DNA of 64,000 bases from the NCBI RefSeq assembly GCF_019578655.1, contig NC_063257.1, positions 23,391,939 to 23,455,938 on the forward strand. Direction: 5' to 3'. This document shows, piece by piece, positions 46,373-57,615 of this stretch. Under the pieces are notes generated by a model, which saw only the letters and a program-made list of their open reading frames with translations, did not search any database and was not told the DNA's origin. Within the stretch, counting starts at the first letter, position 1. Each line of letters starts with the position of its first letter. This stretch comes from Ricinus communis (lineage: Eukaryota; Streptophyta; Magnoliopsida; Malpighiales; Euphorbiaceae). The position numbers and the translations under genes were made by a program.

Positions 46373-49200
46373 TGTAACACCCAGAATTTTTATATATTTA
46401 ATAATGAGTCTTTATTTAAGTTAATTTTAGCTTTATTTTTATTCGGTTTAATTGTAATGATTTAAATACAAATTTTGAATGTTAATGTTAGACAAACAAA
46501 TGAGTTATTTTCCATATCCAATTAGTTTGATTTTTAAGGAGTTAATTAAATAAATTATTTGAGGAATAAATTATATTTTTATTTGGTTATTCAAAATTTT
46601 TCCAAATGTATATATATATAAATAAAATTATATATTGGAAAAATTATGGTAGAAATTTTAAAGGATGTTTATAAAAGAATTTTGGGAAAAATTGGTATTT
46701 TAATTGATTAGTAGTATTAAATTTTAAGTTGAAAATTTATTATTTAAATTAATTTTGTGTTAGGACTAAATTGGAGAATTATTTTTGGATGAGGATTAAA
46801 AGTATAATTTCATTAATATGGGGTTTTAATGGAAATTTCTGAGTTTGGTATTTTTGTAAATAAATATGTCGGTCAGGGGTATTTTTGTAATTGTGTATTT
46901 TCACTAATTCGGATTTGACCCAAATTAATTAGTTAAGGGCTTAATTGAAAGGCTAAAGGAATTATTTTTGAGAGGTGCTGCGGCGGCATTGTCCTTCCGC
47001 GGACGACCGGCGGCGCGGCGGCAGTGGCGGCGGCAGCGTCCGCAGCAGGAATCGCGCAACGTGTGGCGCGGCTTCCGAGCGTCGTTCGGCCTTTTCGGCC
47101 TTTCGGCCGATCTTGGTGGCGATCGGCTCCCCTCGAAGAGAGCTTTCTTTCGATGGCGATGCAGTGGTGGCCGAATGCGAGATCCGGCAAAGTGAAGTTT
47201 GGGGACGCAGCCAATATTTTTGAGTTTTTCCGGCGAGCTCCGGTGAGCTATGGATGATCGGAGGACGTATCCCGACTCTCCTCAGCTCAAGCTTCGCAAT
47301 GGCACCGGTTTCGTGGCGATCGGACTTCGTTTGCAAATCGACAGTCGAGATCATCTGTAAATTTCTCCGGATGATTGGGTGTCAGATCGGAAAATCAGAA
47401 GCAGGGATCGTCGTCAGCGCGTCGTTGTGAGTCCGATGGTGTGTTCGAATCGTCGATCGGACTCCGGCGGCTGGAGGCTAGTCGACCGAGCAATCAAGCG
47501 TCTCGGTAATTTTTCTCTAGCCCGTAATTTTGGAATTCTTGGTTTAATTGTGTGTCTATTGGATTATATTGAGTATTTGATGATATTTGTGAGTCATAAA
47601 TAATTGTCTGTCAGTTTGCCTGCCTCGTATTTTATGCTGTGTGGCGGAGTCGGGAAATAGTGAAGTTTGGGGACCCGACTCCCGTTGTTTAAATTGTTGG
47701 ATATTTGGAGTGTTTTTCCGGCAGTCCCTGGACCCGTTTTTACGGGGGGGTAATGTTCGTCTTGTAGGGGAGGTTCTGCTTCGGATTTTCGGTGAGAATT
47801 CTCCGAGTCGAGATTCTTAGACAGTCGATCTAGGAGTCTAGATCTAGGATTAATGATCGATTGTTTCGGTGTTTTAATAAATTGTTTTCCGTGATTAGAT
47901 GATCATGCATTGGCTCGCTCCAACCGAGGCACCGGAGCGAGCTAGGAGGTCGTCCAATTCTGTGAGTTAAAGTCATTTAATCATTGCACTATTGCTAAGT
48001 TTGATTTTAATATGCTATTTTGGAAGTTTATGCTTAATTTGGTTATTAGTATCGCAATGTAAATAATTTTACCTTGGATTATTAATTAATGAAGATAATA
48101 TAAGTATTATTATAGTAATGTTATAATAATACCAAATATAATCGATTTTCCACATGAGTTGCCCGATGTCTTACTCTTAATTGTTAATTGTTATTTTGAT
48201 ATGGTTGAATGATTTCATTATACAATGATATTTATTATATGTGATGATTTCGATTTGGGATGTGGCTTTCGTAGAACATGCCACCTGATGGGTTACATCA
48301 GGACCGCGTGCGCACCGGTAATGATCATGGACATGTAATCAGATTTTATGGGTTGCCCTGGTCGAGCATGGTTCTCTGGGCTGATTTGAGTAAATTGCCG
48401 GAGGTAAGGTCCCTGGTCGAGCATTGCTCTCTGGGCGCCGGCTTATTTGGATGCTTAAGTGACTGACCGGAGGTAAGGTCCCTGGTCGAGCATTGCTTTC
48501 TACGGCCGTGATCTTATTGGATTAAGAGAGCCAAAATGGTCGTTAGAATTTGGGGTTAGGGTTCTACTGAGCCACTCGTCCCGTAAAAGTAAAAATATAT
48601 TTTTATTTATTCATTTATTTATTTATTATGGTATGATTATAATATGGATTGTATTTACGTGCATGGTTGATATATTGATTCGAATGATTAATATTTTCCC
48701 GTGAAGAAAGTAATAGGGTATGATTGGTATTTATGTGCATGGTTTGATATCGATTTGAATAATCTATGTTTTCCGAGAAGAATGCAATAGTCCCCGAGAT
48801 TATTTGATTTTAACTCACTCTAGACCGGTCTCATTTTTATTTTTTTTTCCAGATTCGTGACTGTTAGTCCTCTCGCGACTTTTATTCAGTAACCCGACTC
48901 CTTCATCATCGGGTGATGTATTTGATTTGGTATGTAAATTGGTAAATCTTAGATTCTCCGCAGTAGTAATTAGTGGATGTATCAGTTGTATTTTTCTGAG
49001 TTTCGGGTCTCGCCTAGTTCTTCTGGCAGACCGATTAAATTATGTAAAATGTAGCTATTAAGAATTTGTGGCTTTAATAATATTAATTTGAGATGAGATT
49101 TGTTTAAGTCAGTGAGTGTCAGGCTTACTACGGGTTTCGGTGGCCTTACGCCTACCCATTCCCTAGTGCCGGTCACGGTCCCACGGGTGGGGTCGTGACA
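46373..49200 (+). repeat. 5' LTR (2828 bp)
   Basis: Closely similar to the 3' LTR apart from scattered changes and one replaced patch. At about 46963-47040 it carries a very GC-rich stretch (GCGGCGGC words) where the 3' LTR has about 185 bp of AG-rich sequence (50863-51050). Confidence 0.92.
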
Positions 49201-49204
49201 AAGT

Positions 49205-49216
49205 TAGTATCAGAGC
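49205..49216 (+). promoter_or_regulatory. Primer binding site, tRNA-Met type
   Basis: TAGTATCAGAGC, four bases past the 5' LTR; it matches the initiator-Met primer site with one G-to-A change. Confidence 0.75.
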
Positions 49217-50256
49217 TTAGGTTTAGATTTCCTTCGATCTAAGTTGAGATTTTTCTTGGTACTGCGGAGTTAGGATCAAGTTTGTCTTGTTGTTTTCATT
49301 GACTCTAGTGTCTCAGCCTTCACTGTTAGAGAGTCAGTCTTTCCTTTCTCGTACGCTTGTCTTTGGTGCTGTGTTAAAATGAGCGTTGTAGCGATTGGAA
49401 GATCTGAAGCATGGTAGACTCGTGCTGCTTCTTCAAGTGATTAGTGCAGTCCGCCTTTGGAAGCTTTGATTGTGTTTCGATGGTGGGCACCGGAGTCAGT
49501 TTTACTGTAGAGCTAGGTTGTAGTCGTGTCATGGACTGCCTCGTCATCGCATCAGGCATCGTCTTATTGAGTAGCGCCGAAGGTAGTGCCTGGGAAGTCG
49601 AGCGGATGTCAGCTGTTATGGTTGAGTTGGTGATTGTAAGAAGCTTAAGAAAGGTGGCAGGAGTGTTTTCGGATGCTCGGAAATCCAGAGAAACTTAAGC
49701 GAACATTATTTATTTTTCTAAGTAGAACAAGTGTTTTAAAACACAATATTACTTGATCCAGTAAGAATGCATATGGCATTTCAACGTTAGGCATACATAA
49801 ATTCATTTTAGGACATGCATCATACATCGTGCATTGCAACCCTTGGTGATAGGGGCATCATCACCGCAGTGCAGCGATATTGTAGAATTTTATATAAAGA
49901 AATGGCTAGAGTTTTATGATTTTATAAAAGTATTTTTCCAAGATAATAAAGCATTTATCAGTGATGATTATGAGGTAAATAAATAAGTAAATTTTTTCAA
50001 AGTAAATTGTGATAGCTTGGGAATTCTCTGGATGACAAGTTGAGTTGCTGAGAGAGTAAGTCTGTGGAGCTGCAGGCCCCATGTTAAATAATAAAGGAGG
50101 CTTCTGGATTTCAGTCAAGGAGAAATCTTGTGGTTTAGTTTATTTTTCTGCCGAGGAAAAGTTCTCGAGAAGCCGAGTGGAGATGAGAGGATCCTAATTA
50201 GTTTTAATCTTAGTGTGAAACCCTTTTTCTTTTAAATTCGAGGACGAATTTTTTTT

Positions 50257-50275
50257 TAAGGGGGTGGGGGGAGAA
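50257..50275 (+). promoter_or_regulatory. Polypurine tract before the 3' LTR
   Basis: AAGGGGGTGGGGGGAGAA directly abuts TGTAACACCC. It primes plus-strand synthesis. Confidence 0.85.
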
Positions 50276-53250
50276 TGTAACACCCGAAATTTTTATATAT
50301 TTAATAATGAGTCTTTATTTAAGTTAATTTTAGCTTTATTTTTATTCGGTTTAATTGGAATGATTTAAATACAAATTTTGAATGTTAATGTTAGACAAAC
50401 AAATGAGTTATTTTCCATATCCAATTAGTTTGATTTTTAAGGAGTTAATTAAATAAATTATTTGAGGAATAAATTATATTTTTATTTGGTTATTCAAAAT
50501 TTTTTCAAATGTATATATATATAAATAAAATTATATATTGGAAAAATTATGGTAGAAATTGTAAAGGATGTTTATAAAAGGATTTTGGGAAAAATTGGTA
50601 TTTTAATTGATTAGTAGTATTAAATTTTAAGTTAGAAATTTATTATTTAAATTAATTTTGTGTTAGGACTAAATTGGAGAATTATTTTTGGATGAGGATT
50701 AAAAGTATAATTTCATTAATATGGGGTTTTAATGGAAATTTCTGAGTTTGGTATTTTTGTAAATAAATATGTCGGTCAGGAGTATTTTTGTAATTGTGTA
50801 TTTTCAATAATTCGGATTTGGCCCAAATTAATTAGTTAAGGGCTTAATTGAAAGGCTAAAGGAAAGTTTAGGGGTTAAATTGGAATTTTACTGGATGGAA
50901 TTGTAAGTAATTAAGAAAGTTGAGGGACCAAATTGTAATAAGGAAAAGTTTATGGGCCCAATGTCGATATTGAAAGGAAAAGAATCGGGGGAGAAGAGAG
51001 GAAGAGAGGGAGAGAGTGCAGTCGGAAGAGAGAGAGAGAGAGAGGTCTTTGCGGCGTCTTGATGGCGGCAGTCAGTGGAATCGCGCGACGTGGGGCAGCG
51101 GCTTCCGAGCGTCGTTCCGGCCTTTTCCGGCGGCCTTTTCGGCCGATCTTGGTGGCGATCGGCTCCCCTCGAAGAGAGCTTTCTTTCGGCAGTAGCGGCG
51201 ATGCCTGTGGTGGCCGGAATTGCGAGATCCGACAAAGTGAAGTTTGGGGACGCAGCCGACATTTTTAGATTTTTCCGGCGAGCTCCGGTGAGCTATGGAC
51301 GATCGGAGGACGTATCTCGACTCTCCTCAGCTCAAGCTTCGCAATGGCACCGGTTTCGTGGCGATCGGACTTCATTTGCAAATCGACGGCCGTGATCGTC
51401 CGTAAATTTCTCCGGATGATTGGGTGTCAGATCGGAAAATCAGAAGCGGGGATCGTCGTCAGCGCATCGTTGTGAGTCCGATGGTGTGTTCGAATCGTCG
51501 ATCGGACTTCGGCGGCTGGAGGCTAGTCGACCGAGCGATCAAGCGTCTCGGTAATTTTTCTCTAGCCCGTAATTTTGGAATTCTTGGTTTAATTGTGTGT
51601 CTATTGGATTATATTGAGTATTTGATGATATTTGTGAGTTATAAATAATTGTCTGTCAGTTTGCCTGCCTCGTATTTTGTGCTGTGTGGCGGAGTCGGGA
51701 AATAGTGAAGTTTGGGGACCCGACTCCCGTTGTTTAAATTGTTGGATATTTGGAGTGTTTTTCCGGCAGTCCTGGACCCGCTTTTACGGGGGTAATGTTC
51801 GTCTTTGTAGGGGAGGTTCTGCCAGATTTTCGGTAGAATTCTCCTGAGTCGAGATTCTTAGACAGTCAGTCCTAGGAGTTTAGATCTAGGATTAATGATC
51901 GATTGTTTCAGCATTTTGATAAATTGTTTTCCGTGATTAGATGATCTGTCTGTTCGGCTCGCTCCAACCGAGGCACCGGAGCTGAGCTAGGAGGTCGTCC
52001 AATTCTGTGAGTTAAAGTCATTTAATCATTGCACTATTGCTAAGTTTGATTTTAATATGCTATTTTGGAAGTTTATGCTTAATTTGGTTATTAGTATCGC
52101 AATGTAAATAATTTTACTGGATTATTAATTAATGAAGATAATATAAGTATTATTATAGTAATGTTATAATAATACCAAATATAATCAGTTTTCCACATGA
52201 GTTGCCTGATGTCTTACTCTTAATTGTTAATTGTTATTTTGATATGGTTGAATGATTTCATTATACAATGATATTTATTATATGTGATGATTTCGATTTG
52301 GGGATGTGGCTTTCGTAGAACATGCCACCTGATGGGTTACATCAGGACCGCGTGCGCACCGGTAATGATCATGGATATGTAATCAGATTTTTATGGGTTG
52401 CCCTGGTCGAGCATGGCTCTCTGGGCTGATTTGAGTAAATTGCCGGAGGTAAGGTCCCTGGTCGAGCATTGCTCTCTGGGCGCCGGCTTATTTGGATGCT
52501 TAAGTGACCAGACTAGAGGTAAGGTCCCTGGTCGAGCATTGCTTTCTCGGCGCCAGTCTTATTGGATTAAGAGAGCCAAAATAGCTGTTAGAATTTGGGG
52601 TTAGGGTTCTACTGAGCCACTCGTCCCGTAAAAGTAAAAATATATTTTTATTTATTCATTTATTTATTTATTATGGTATGATTATAATATGGATTGTATT
52701 TACGTGCATGGTTGATATATTGATTCGAATGATTAATATTTTCTGTGAAGAAAGTAATAGGGTATGATTGGTATTTATGTGCATGGTTTGATATACTGAT
52801 TTGAATAATCTATGTTTTCTGAGAAGAATGCAATAGTCCCCAGATTATTTGATTTTAACTCACTCTCGAGACTGACAGTCTCATTTTTATTTTTTTTTCC
52901 AGATTCGTGACTGTTAGTCCTCTCGCGACTTTTATTCAGTAACCCGACTCCTTCATCATCGGGTGATGTATTTGATTTGGTATGTAAATTGGTAAATCTT
53001 AGATTCTCCGCAGTAGTAATTAGTGGATGTATCAGTTGTATTTTTCTGAGTTTCGGGTCTCGCCTAGTTCTTCTGGCAGACCGATTAAATTATGTAAAAT
53101 GTAGCTATTAAGAATTTGTGGCTTTAATAATATTAATTTGAGATGAAATTTGTTTAAGTCAGTGAGTGTCAGGCTTACTACGGGTTTCGGTGGCCTTACG
53201 CCTACCCATTTCCTAGTGCCGGTCACGGGCCCACGGGTGGGGTCGTGACA
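50276..53250 (+). repeat. 3' LTR (2975 bp)
   Basis: Full-length copy with AG-rich repeats at about 50990-51045, the GC-rich block to about 51550 and the motif array at 52395-52545. The ORFs in it mirror those in the 5' LTR. Confidence 0.92.
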
Positions 53251-53255
53251 ACTTT

Positions 53256-55194
53256 AAAAGAGTAGAGTCAACTTCTTAAGCTCATTACTTGGAGTAAACA
53301 TATTAATAGTCATTTTTATGAAAGCCATTAGTTTTTTTATAATGAATTCTTTAATATTCATGCAACTAATTTTCATGTTTATTTAATAAAACATAGTTCT
53401 GTATACTAAAAAGTATAAATATTTAATCTTCTCATAGAATTTCATAAAATAAGTTTTAAACAAATTAATAGTTTTAATCAATCAAATTGCAATATAAAAA
53501 ATAATAATATACCTAATTTTTAAATTATTAAACGTATGGAGAATAAACTTAAATATAAAAATATGTACTGAAATTTAAATGGAAAAATATATATTAAAAT
53601 TTAAACTACAAAGTTAAATTTTTCATACTCTATTACACCATAATGTTATTAAGCAACCTTAACAAACATCCCTTATATTTTTCATAGATGAATCAATTAA
53701 ATTACATGTTGCTTACTAAATACAGTTTTTGTCTCTTGAAAGGAAGGTCAAGACCATAATATTGGAAATTGAAACTCTTCTCACTTTTCTCAAGTTGAAT
53801 GACTATCAATCGGAAGATGATTAAACTAAAAGCATATGATAATAATAATTGCATTAAAAAGTTATAAATGGATTAAAGTATTGGAGCCTAAAAAATAAAT
53901 AAAAATTATAGTAGATTTTTACTTAGGCTTGGTGTATACACAATTAATAGGAGAGCGACACGTATGTATGAGTGTTTTACACTTTGTTATTGGATGATTG
54001 ACACATACTTCATCATTTAAAACTAATGAATATATGTCAATCATCTATCGATTTGGTATATAGGTGGAACATACACTAAGCTTAGACAATAATTTCTTAA
54101 AAATAATATCATCAATCTCAACAAATAGATAAAAATAAATAAAATATGTATTTATATTTTTTAAATAATTTGAAAAAAGAAGAAAAAAAAAGAGAAAAAA
54201 CAAGTGAGTAGTGAAAAGTCTATTTTGAATATTGTGTGCACTAATTATTTTAATCGAAATAAAAATATGAGTATTAATAGTGGATACTAATTTAGTTTTA
54301 ATAGCTTAAATCTCTTATGGCAGATGAGAGATTTTAACTTGAATATATTTTAATACTTTATAGGATTAAGATTTCTCACAATTTAGATAAATAATGTTTA
54401 AATTCATACAAATTGTCAAGTAAGAAAGAGAACATGTTTAGAACATTATTTTCATAATTATAAGATGAAGTCTTTTCATCCACTATATTTTTAATAGATT
54501 TCATTCCAAGAATTATATTAAGGGCTTGTTTGGTTCGACCGATCAATGCAGCTGGTAGCTTGTGGCTGATAGCTGATGGCTGGTAGCTGGTGACTGATAA
54601 ATTAAATTATTTGGTAAATTTTATTAGTTATTGCTATTAACATGTTAAATGACCATGGAGATTAAATATATTGTATTTTATTATAATATTTTCAATAATA
54701 CAAACTAATAAAAATAATTTAAAATAATAAAATATTATTGTTAATTTTGTCTAGTTCAATTGTACTTATCATTTATAAAAGTTATTTTAGCACTAATAAA
54801 AAGATTTCTAATTTCAAATGTCATAATTATAAATATCATAATATTTAACTATATAATTTAAAATGATGATTACTTATTATGAATAATAAAAAAATTAATT
54901 ATATGATACCAACCTAGAGTAATTTATTATCAATAAGTATTAATAAGGATAATGTCGTCCAAATAAATAAATAAATAATTAAATAAGCTAGCAGCTAATA
55001 AGAAAAAACTATAGAAGATCTGACAACTGATTAAGTAGGTTAATTCATTGAGAAATGAAAGACCTAATAGCTGAGAAATCTTTTGTTGGTTATTTTATTA
55101 ATGAGCTGAAGGCTAATGAATCAATCATGAGACTTCACTGGTTTTGCTACCTTAAATTCCTACAATTACTGCAGTTATTGTACCTCATGTATGA
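53256..55194. other. AT-rich spacer with small MITE-like pieces
   Basis: No gene. Besides the MITE at 53927, a GGGCTTGTTTGGTTCG stretch at 54531 looks like a hAT/PIF-type MITE end followed by AGCTGATAGCTG repeats. Its partner end was not found. Confidence 0.45.
53927..54081. mobile_element. 155-bp MITE
   Basis: The ends GCTTGGTGTAT and, inverted, GCTTAGTGTAT are flanked by TTAG on both sides (53923-53926 and 54082-54085). An inner hairpin pairs GATGATTGACACATA with the inverted ATATGTCAATCATC. The TTA-containing duplication would fit a PIF/Harbinger-type element; no coding capacity. Confidence 0.65.
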
Positions 55195-55199
55195 TGGGT

Positions 55200-55683
55200 T
55201 GTTGACTTAACAAATATCTCTATTGTGTGCAAATATGAAAGGCATAAAGTGCGTGATCAACATGATTTTCCTTCTAGTCTTGAGGATTATGTCCATAGGA
55301 TCGGCCGAACTGGTCGTGCATGGGCTAGGGGTACTGCATTTACCTTTTTCATGCATGCAAATGCTAAGTTTGCTAGGTATCTTATCAAAATTCTATAGGA
55401 AGCAAGGCAGATTGTGCCAGTAGGATTGTCTGCTTTGGGTCGGTCTGCCGGTTCTCTAGGAGGTAAATGCTTGGTGCTTTAATTGTATCTGGATGCAGTA
55501 TTAATATAATGTACATAATGTTTTCTAGAGTATATAGGTTCTGGTGGTAGTTTTCGCACTAGAGGGCGAGGAGGCTTTGGCAATCGATCATTGATTTCAG
55601 GATCTAATACTGTTCCTCTTAGAGCAAAGAGGCCTTGGTAGTGGAAATGCAACTGCTACTGGATTCTTTAATAATCAAGCTTA
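55200..55683 (+). pseudogene. DEAD-box RNA helicase C-terminal fragment
   Basis: Encodes the C-terminal end of the helicase core: [14 protein letters not shown] (55279-55320), with motif [11 protein letters not shown] intact at 55294-55320. Then [17 protein letters not shown] and a TAG at about 55396. After a probable intron (donor near 55461, acceptor before 55528) comes an RGRGGFGNRS tail like the glycine/arginine-rich ends of plant DRH1/RH14-type helicases. The upstream part holds a scrambled insertion (about 55228-55258), and helicase motifs I-V are missing. The retained intron points to a DNA-level duplication rather than a processed copy. Confidence 0.75.
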
Positions 55684-56519
55684 GGATAGCGTGTGTACAA
55701 CATGTATGCTAGACCATGTCTTATTGAGCTTTCATCTTTAAATGGGTGCCTTGTTGGTGGAGCTGTGGTAAATTAAATAATATCATTATAATTATAAATT
55801 TTACTTTTGATTTACCATGTCCATGTGCATATCATTCGTCCCTTTTGAAAAGCTTGTGTTAATCATACTTGTATAGCCTACAAGGCCAGTGCTTTGTTAT
55901 CATCCTACCTCATAATTTTGTGTAATTCAGGGTAGAAATTGCCTGTCAATAGATATGAAAGTCTGTGGGCGTTGTAATAATTTAACCTATCACTTAAAAT
56001 TAAAATTTTCAGCAATTATACTCTTAAAATGGTTTATAAGATAATAAAGATTAGGCTTAAGTTTTTTAATTAAGTTAGAAAGTACTAAAAATGATAAACC
56101 GAAATAGTTAACTTCAAATGTTATGTATTGGTTTTGTAAATTTTTTAGTGGAGTGACTTTCATACTATTAATATATTGTTATGTTATCGTTGGTAAACAA
56201 AAAATAATTTTTTTAACTTTATATTCTTACTCTATGCTTCAATTATTCTTGACTTGTATGGTGTTATTTTTATTATCTAATTATTGTTTCTAACTCTTTA
56301 AAAATAAAGAAAAAATAAATTTCACTAAGTTTGAATAATATCATATTCTTAGAGTTGTCTGAGCAACTATATATTTAGGTTTTGCAGCAAACTTAATTTA
56401 ATTTAATTAATTAATTTTAAAATATATTATTTTGGTAAATATTTATAAATATGAATAATATTTTAGTCCATTTGTCAATTTATAATTGGAAAATCAAGTC
56501 TTTTTCTTCATATGTTTAA
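55684..56519. other. Noncoding spacer
   Basis: AT-rich, with no supported feature. Confidence 0.4.
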
Positions 56520-56572
56520 GCAGCTATTAGAACTCTCTATGACTGGTTGAATGCTAAGAATAAGGATGTGCA

Positions 56573-56960
56573 GAAAATAGGGATGACTCTATGGGTGCCT
56601 TTGCTGCTCCTGCAAATTATTTGAAATGCTTTGTTACATAGCAAGGAAGATTGGTTTAGGTGTGATTATAAGAGATGAGGTGGGTAGTTATGTTTATTGT
56701 GGTTCAAAAATGTTAGAGGGCATGTTTCATGTGCAAAAAATAGGGACAACTCTATGGGTGCCTTTGCTGCTCTTGCAAATTATTTGAAGTGTAACATTGA
56801 AACAACTTTGTTACATAGAAAACTAAGATTGGTTTAGGTAGAGTATAAGAGATGAGGTGAGTGGTTTTGTTTATTGTGGTTCAAAAATGTTAGAGGGCCT
56901 GTTTGAGGAGCGGAGAAGCCAAATTCGAAGCCATGGTGTTGAGAGAGGTCTTGTGTTAGA
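56573..56960 (+). pseudogene. RNase H-like (RVT_3) fragment, partly duplicated in tandem
   Basis: Reads RIGLGVIIRDEVGSYVYCGSKMLEG-type sequence twice (about 56573-56727 and 56738-56907), then AKFEAMVLREVL. This resembles the RNase H-like domain found at the end of plant LINE polyproteins and in related host ORFs. Frameshifts and stops between the copies and the absence of the remaining domain show it is not functional. Confidence 0.5.
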
Positions 56961-57615
56961 TCACAAATCTCAGGTATAGCAGAGTAGTAAAGGTTGTATT
57001 TCCATTTAAAAACATTTAATAAAACTCAAAAGGAATTGCAAGAAGAACACTCCAAAGTGTATGTAAAAGATGAAACCAACCAAAATCGGGCAAAAAATTA
57101 AGTAAAAGAAAGCAGATAACCACACAAACACACATATAATTTGCATTATCTATTTAACTAGAGTCAAATTCTTGTTGAGAAATTGAATTAATTTAGACCC
57201 ACATTGCTAAGTAGAGAATAAATGCCTAATATATTAAGCTCCAGGTGTCTACAACTCCCAAGTTGACTTAAAAAATAAAATACTAGTCATGTACACTTAT
57301 AGCATCATTGGTGAATCAACACAAATCCAGCAATATGTTTCTCTTGCCTACAACTGTACCAAAATAAGCCTATCTACTCTAAAAATAAAAAATAGCCTAC
57401 CCATATTTAATCACTTGTCTTCTGATCATCTTGTATTTCGTTTCGTCTCTCTTTATAATATTCGTTTGTGTAGTGCAGTTTGTGAAATTTTTTCTATATT
57501 CATCCTGCTGTAGATTCAAAACTGAAAACATACCTAAAATTCTAGTGTTAGATAATAATGGTGGAATAAACAACAGATAAGTGAGCATATAGGTAAAGGA
57601 TAAATGAAAATTGAC
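56961..57615. other. Noncoding spacer, 3' side of the kinase gene
   Basis: No separate gene. It may include the last exon or 3' UTR of the minus-strand kinase gene, which was not located. Confidence 0.4.

Larger units (their letters stand above)
49201..50275 (+). other. Internal region without recognisable coding domains
   Basis: Short frames only (84 codons at 49444-49698 is the longest). The end, reading NSRTNFFLRGWG in one frame next to the purine tract, resembles the tail seen after pol in gypsy elements, so the region could be a gypsy interior with gag-pol deleted. Confidence 0.7.
46373..53250 (+). mobile_element. Complete non-autonomous large-LTR retrotransposon
   Basis: 6878 bp: 5' LTR 46373-49200, internal 49201-50275, 3' LTR 50276-53250, with a perfect ACTTT duplication (46368-46372 and 53251-53255). 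The LTRs start TGTAACACCC and end GGGTCGTGACA, ends typical of plant chromovirus-type gypsy elements. A primer site lies after the 5' LTR and a purine tract before the 3' LTR. The internal 1075 bp shows no gag, protease, RT, RNase H or integrase motif, so it must depend on a partner element. Structure agrees with a LARD-like element, except that the LTRs rather than the interior make up most of the length. Confidence 0.92.

Noticed and set aside
49374..49698. Internal ORFs of the 46373-53250 element as gag
   Set aside because: No zinc knuckle, no gag-like composition, and frames on both strands of similar length.
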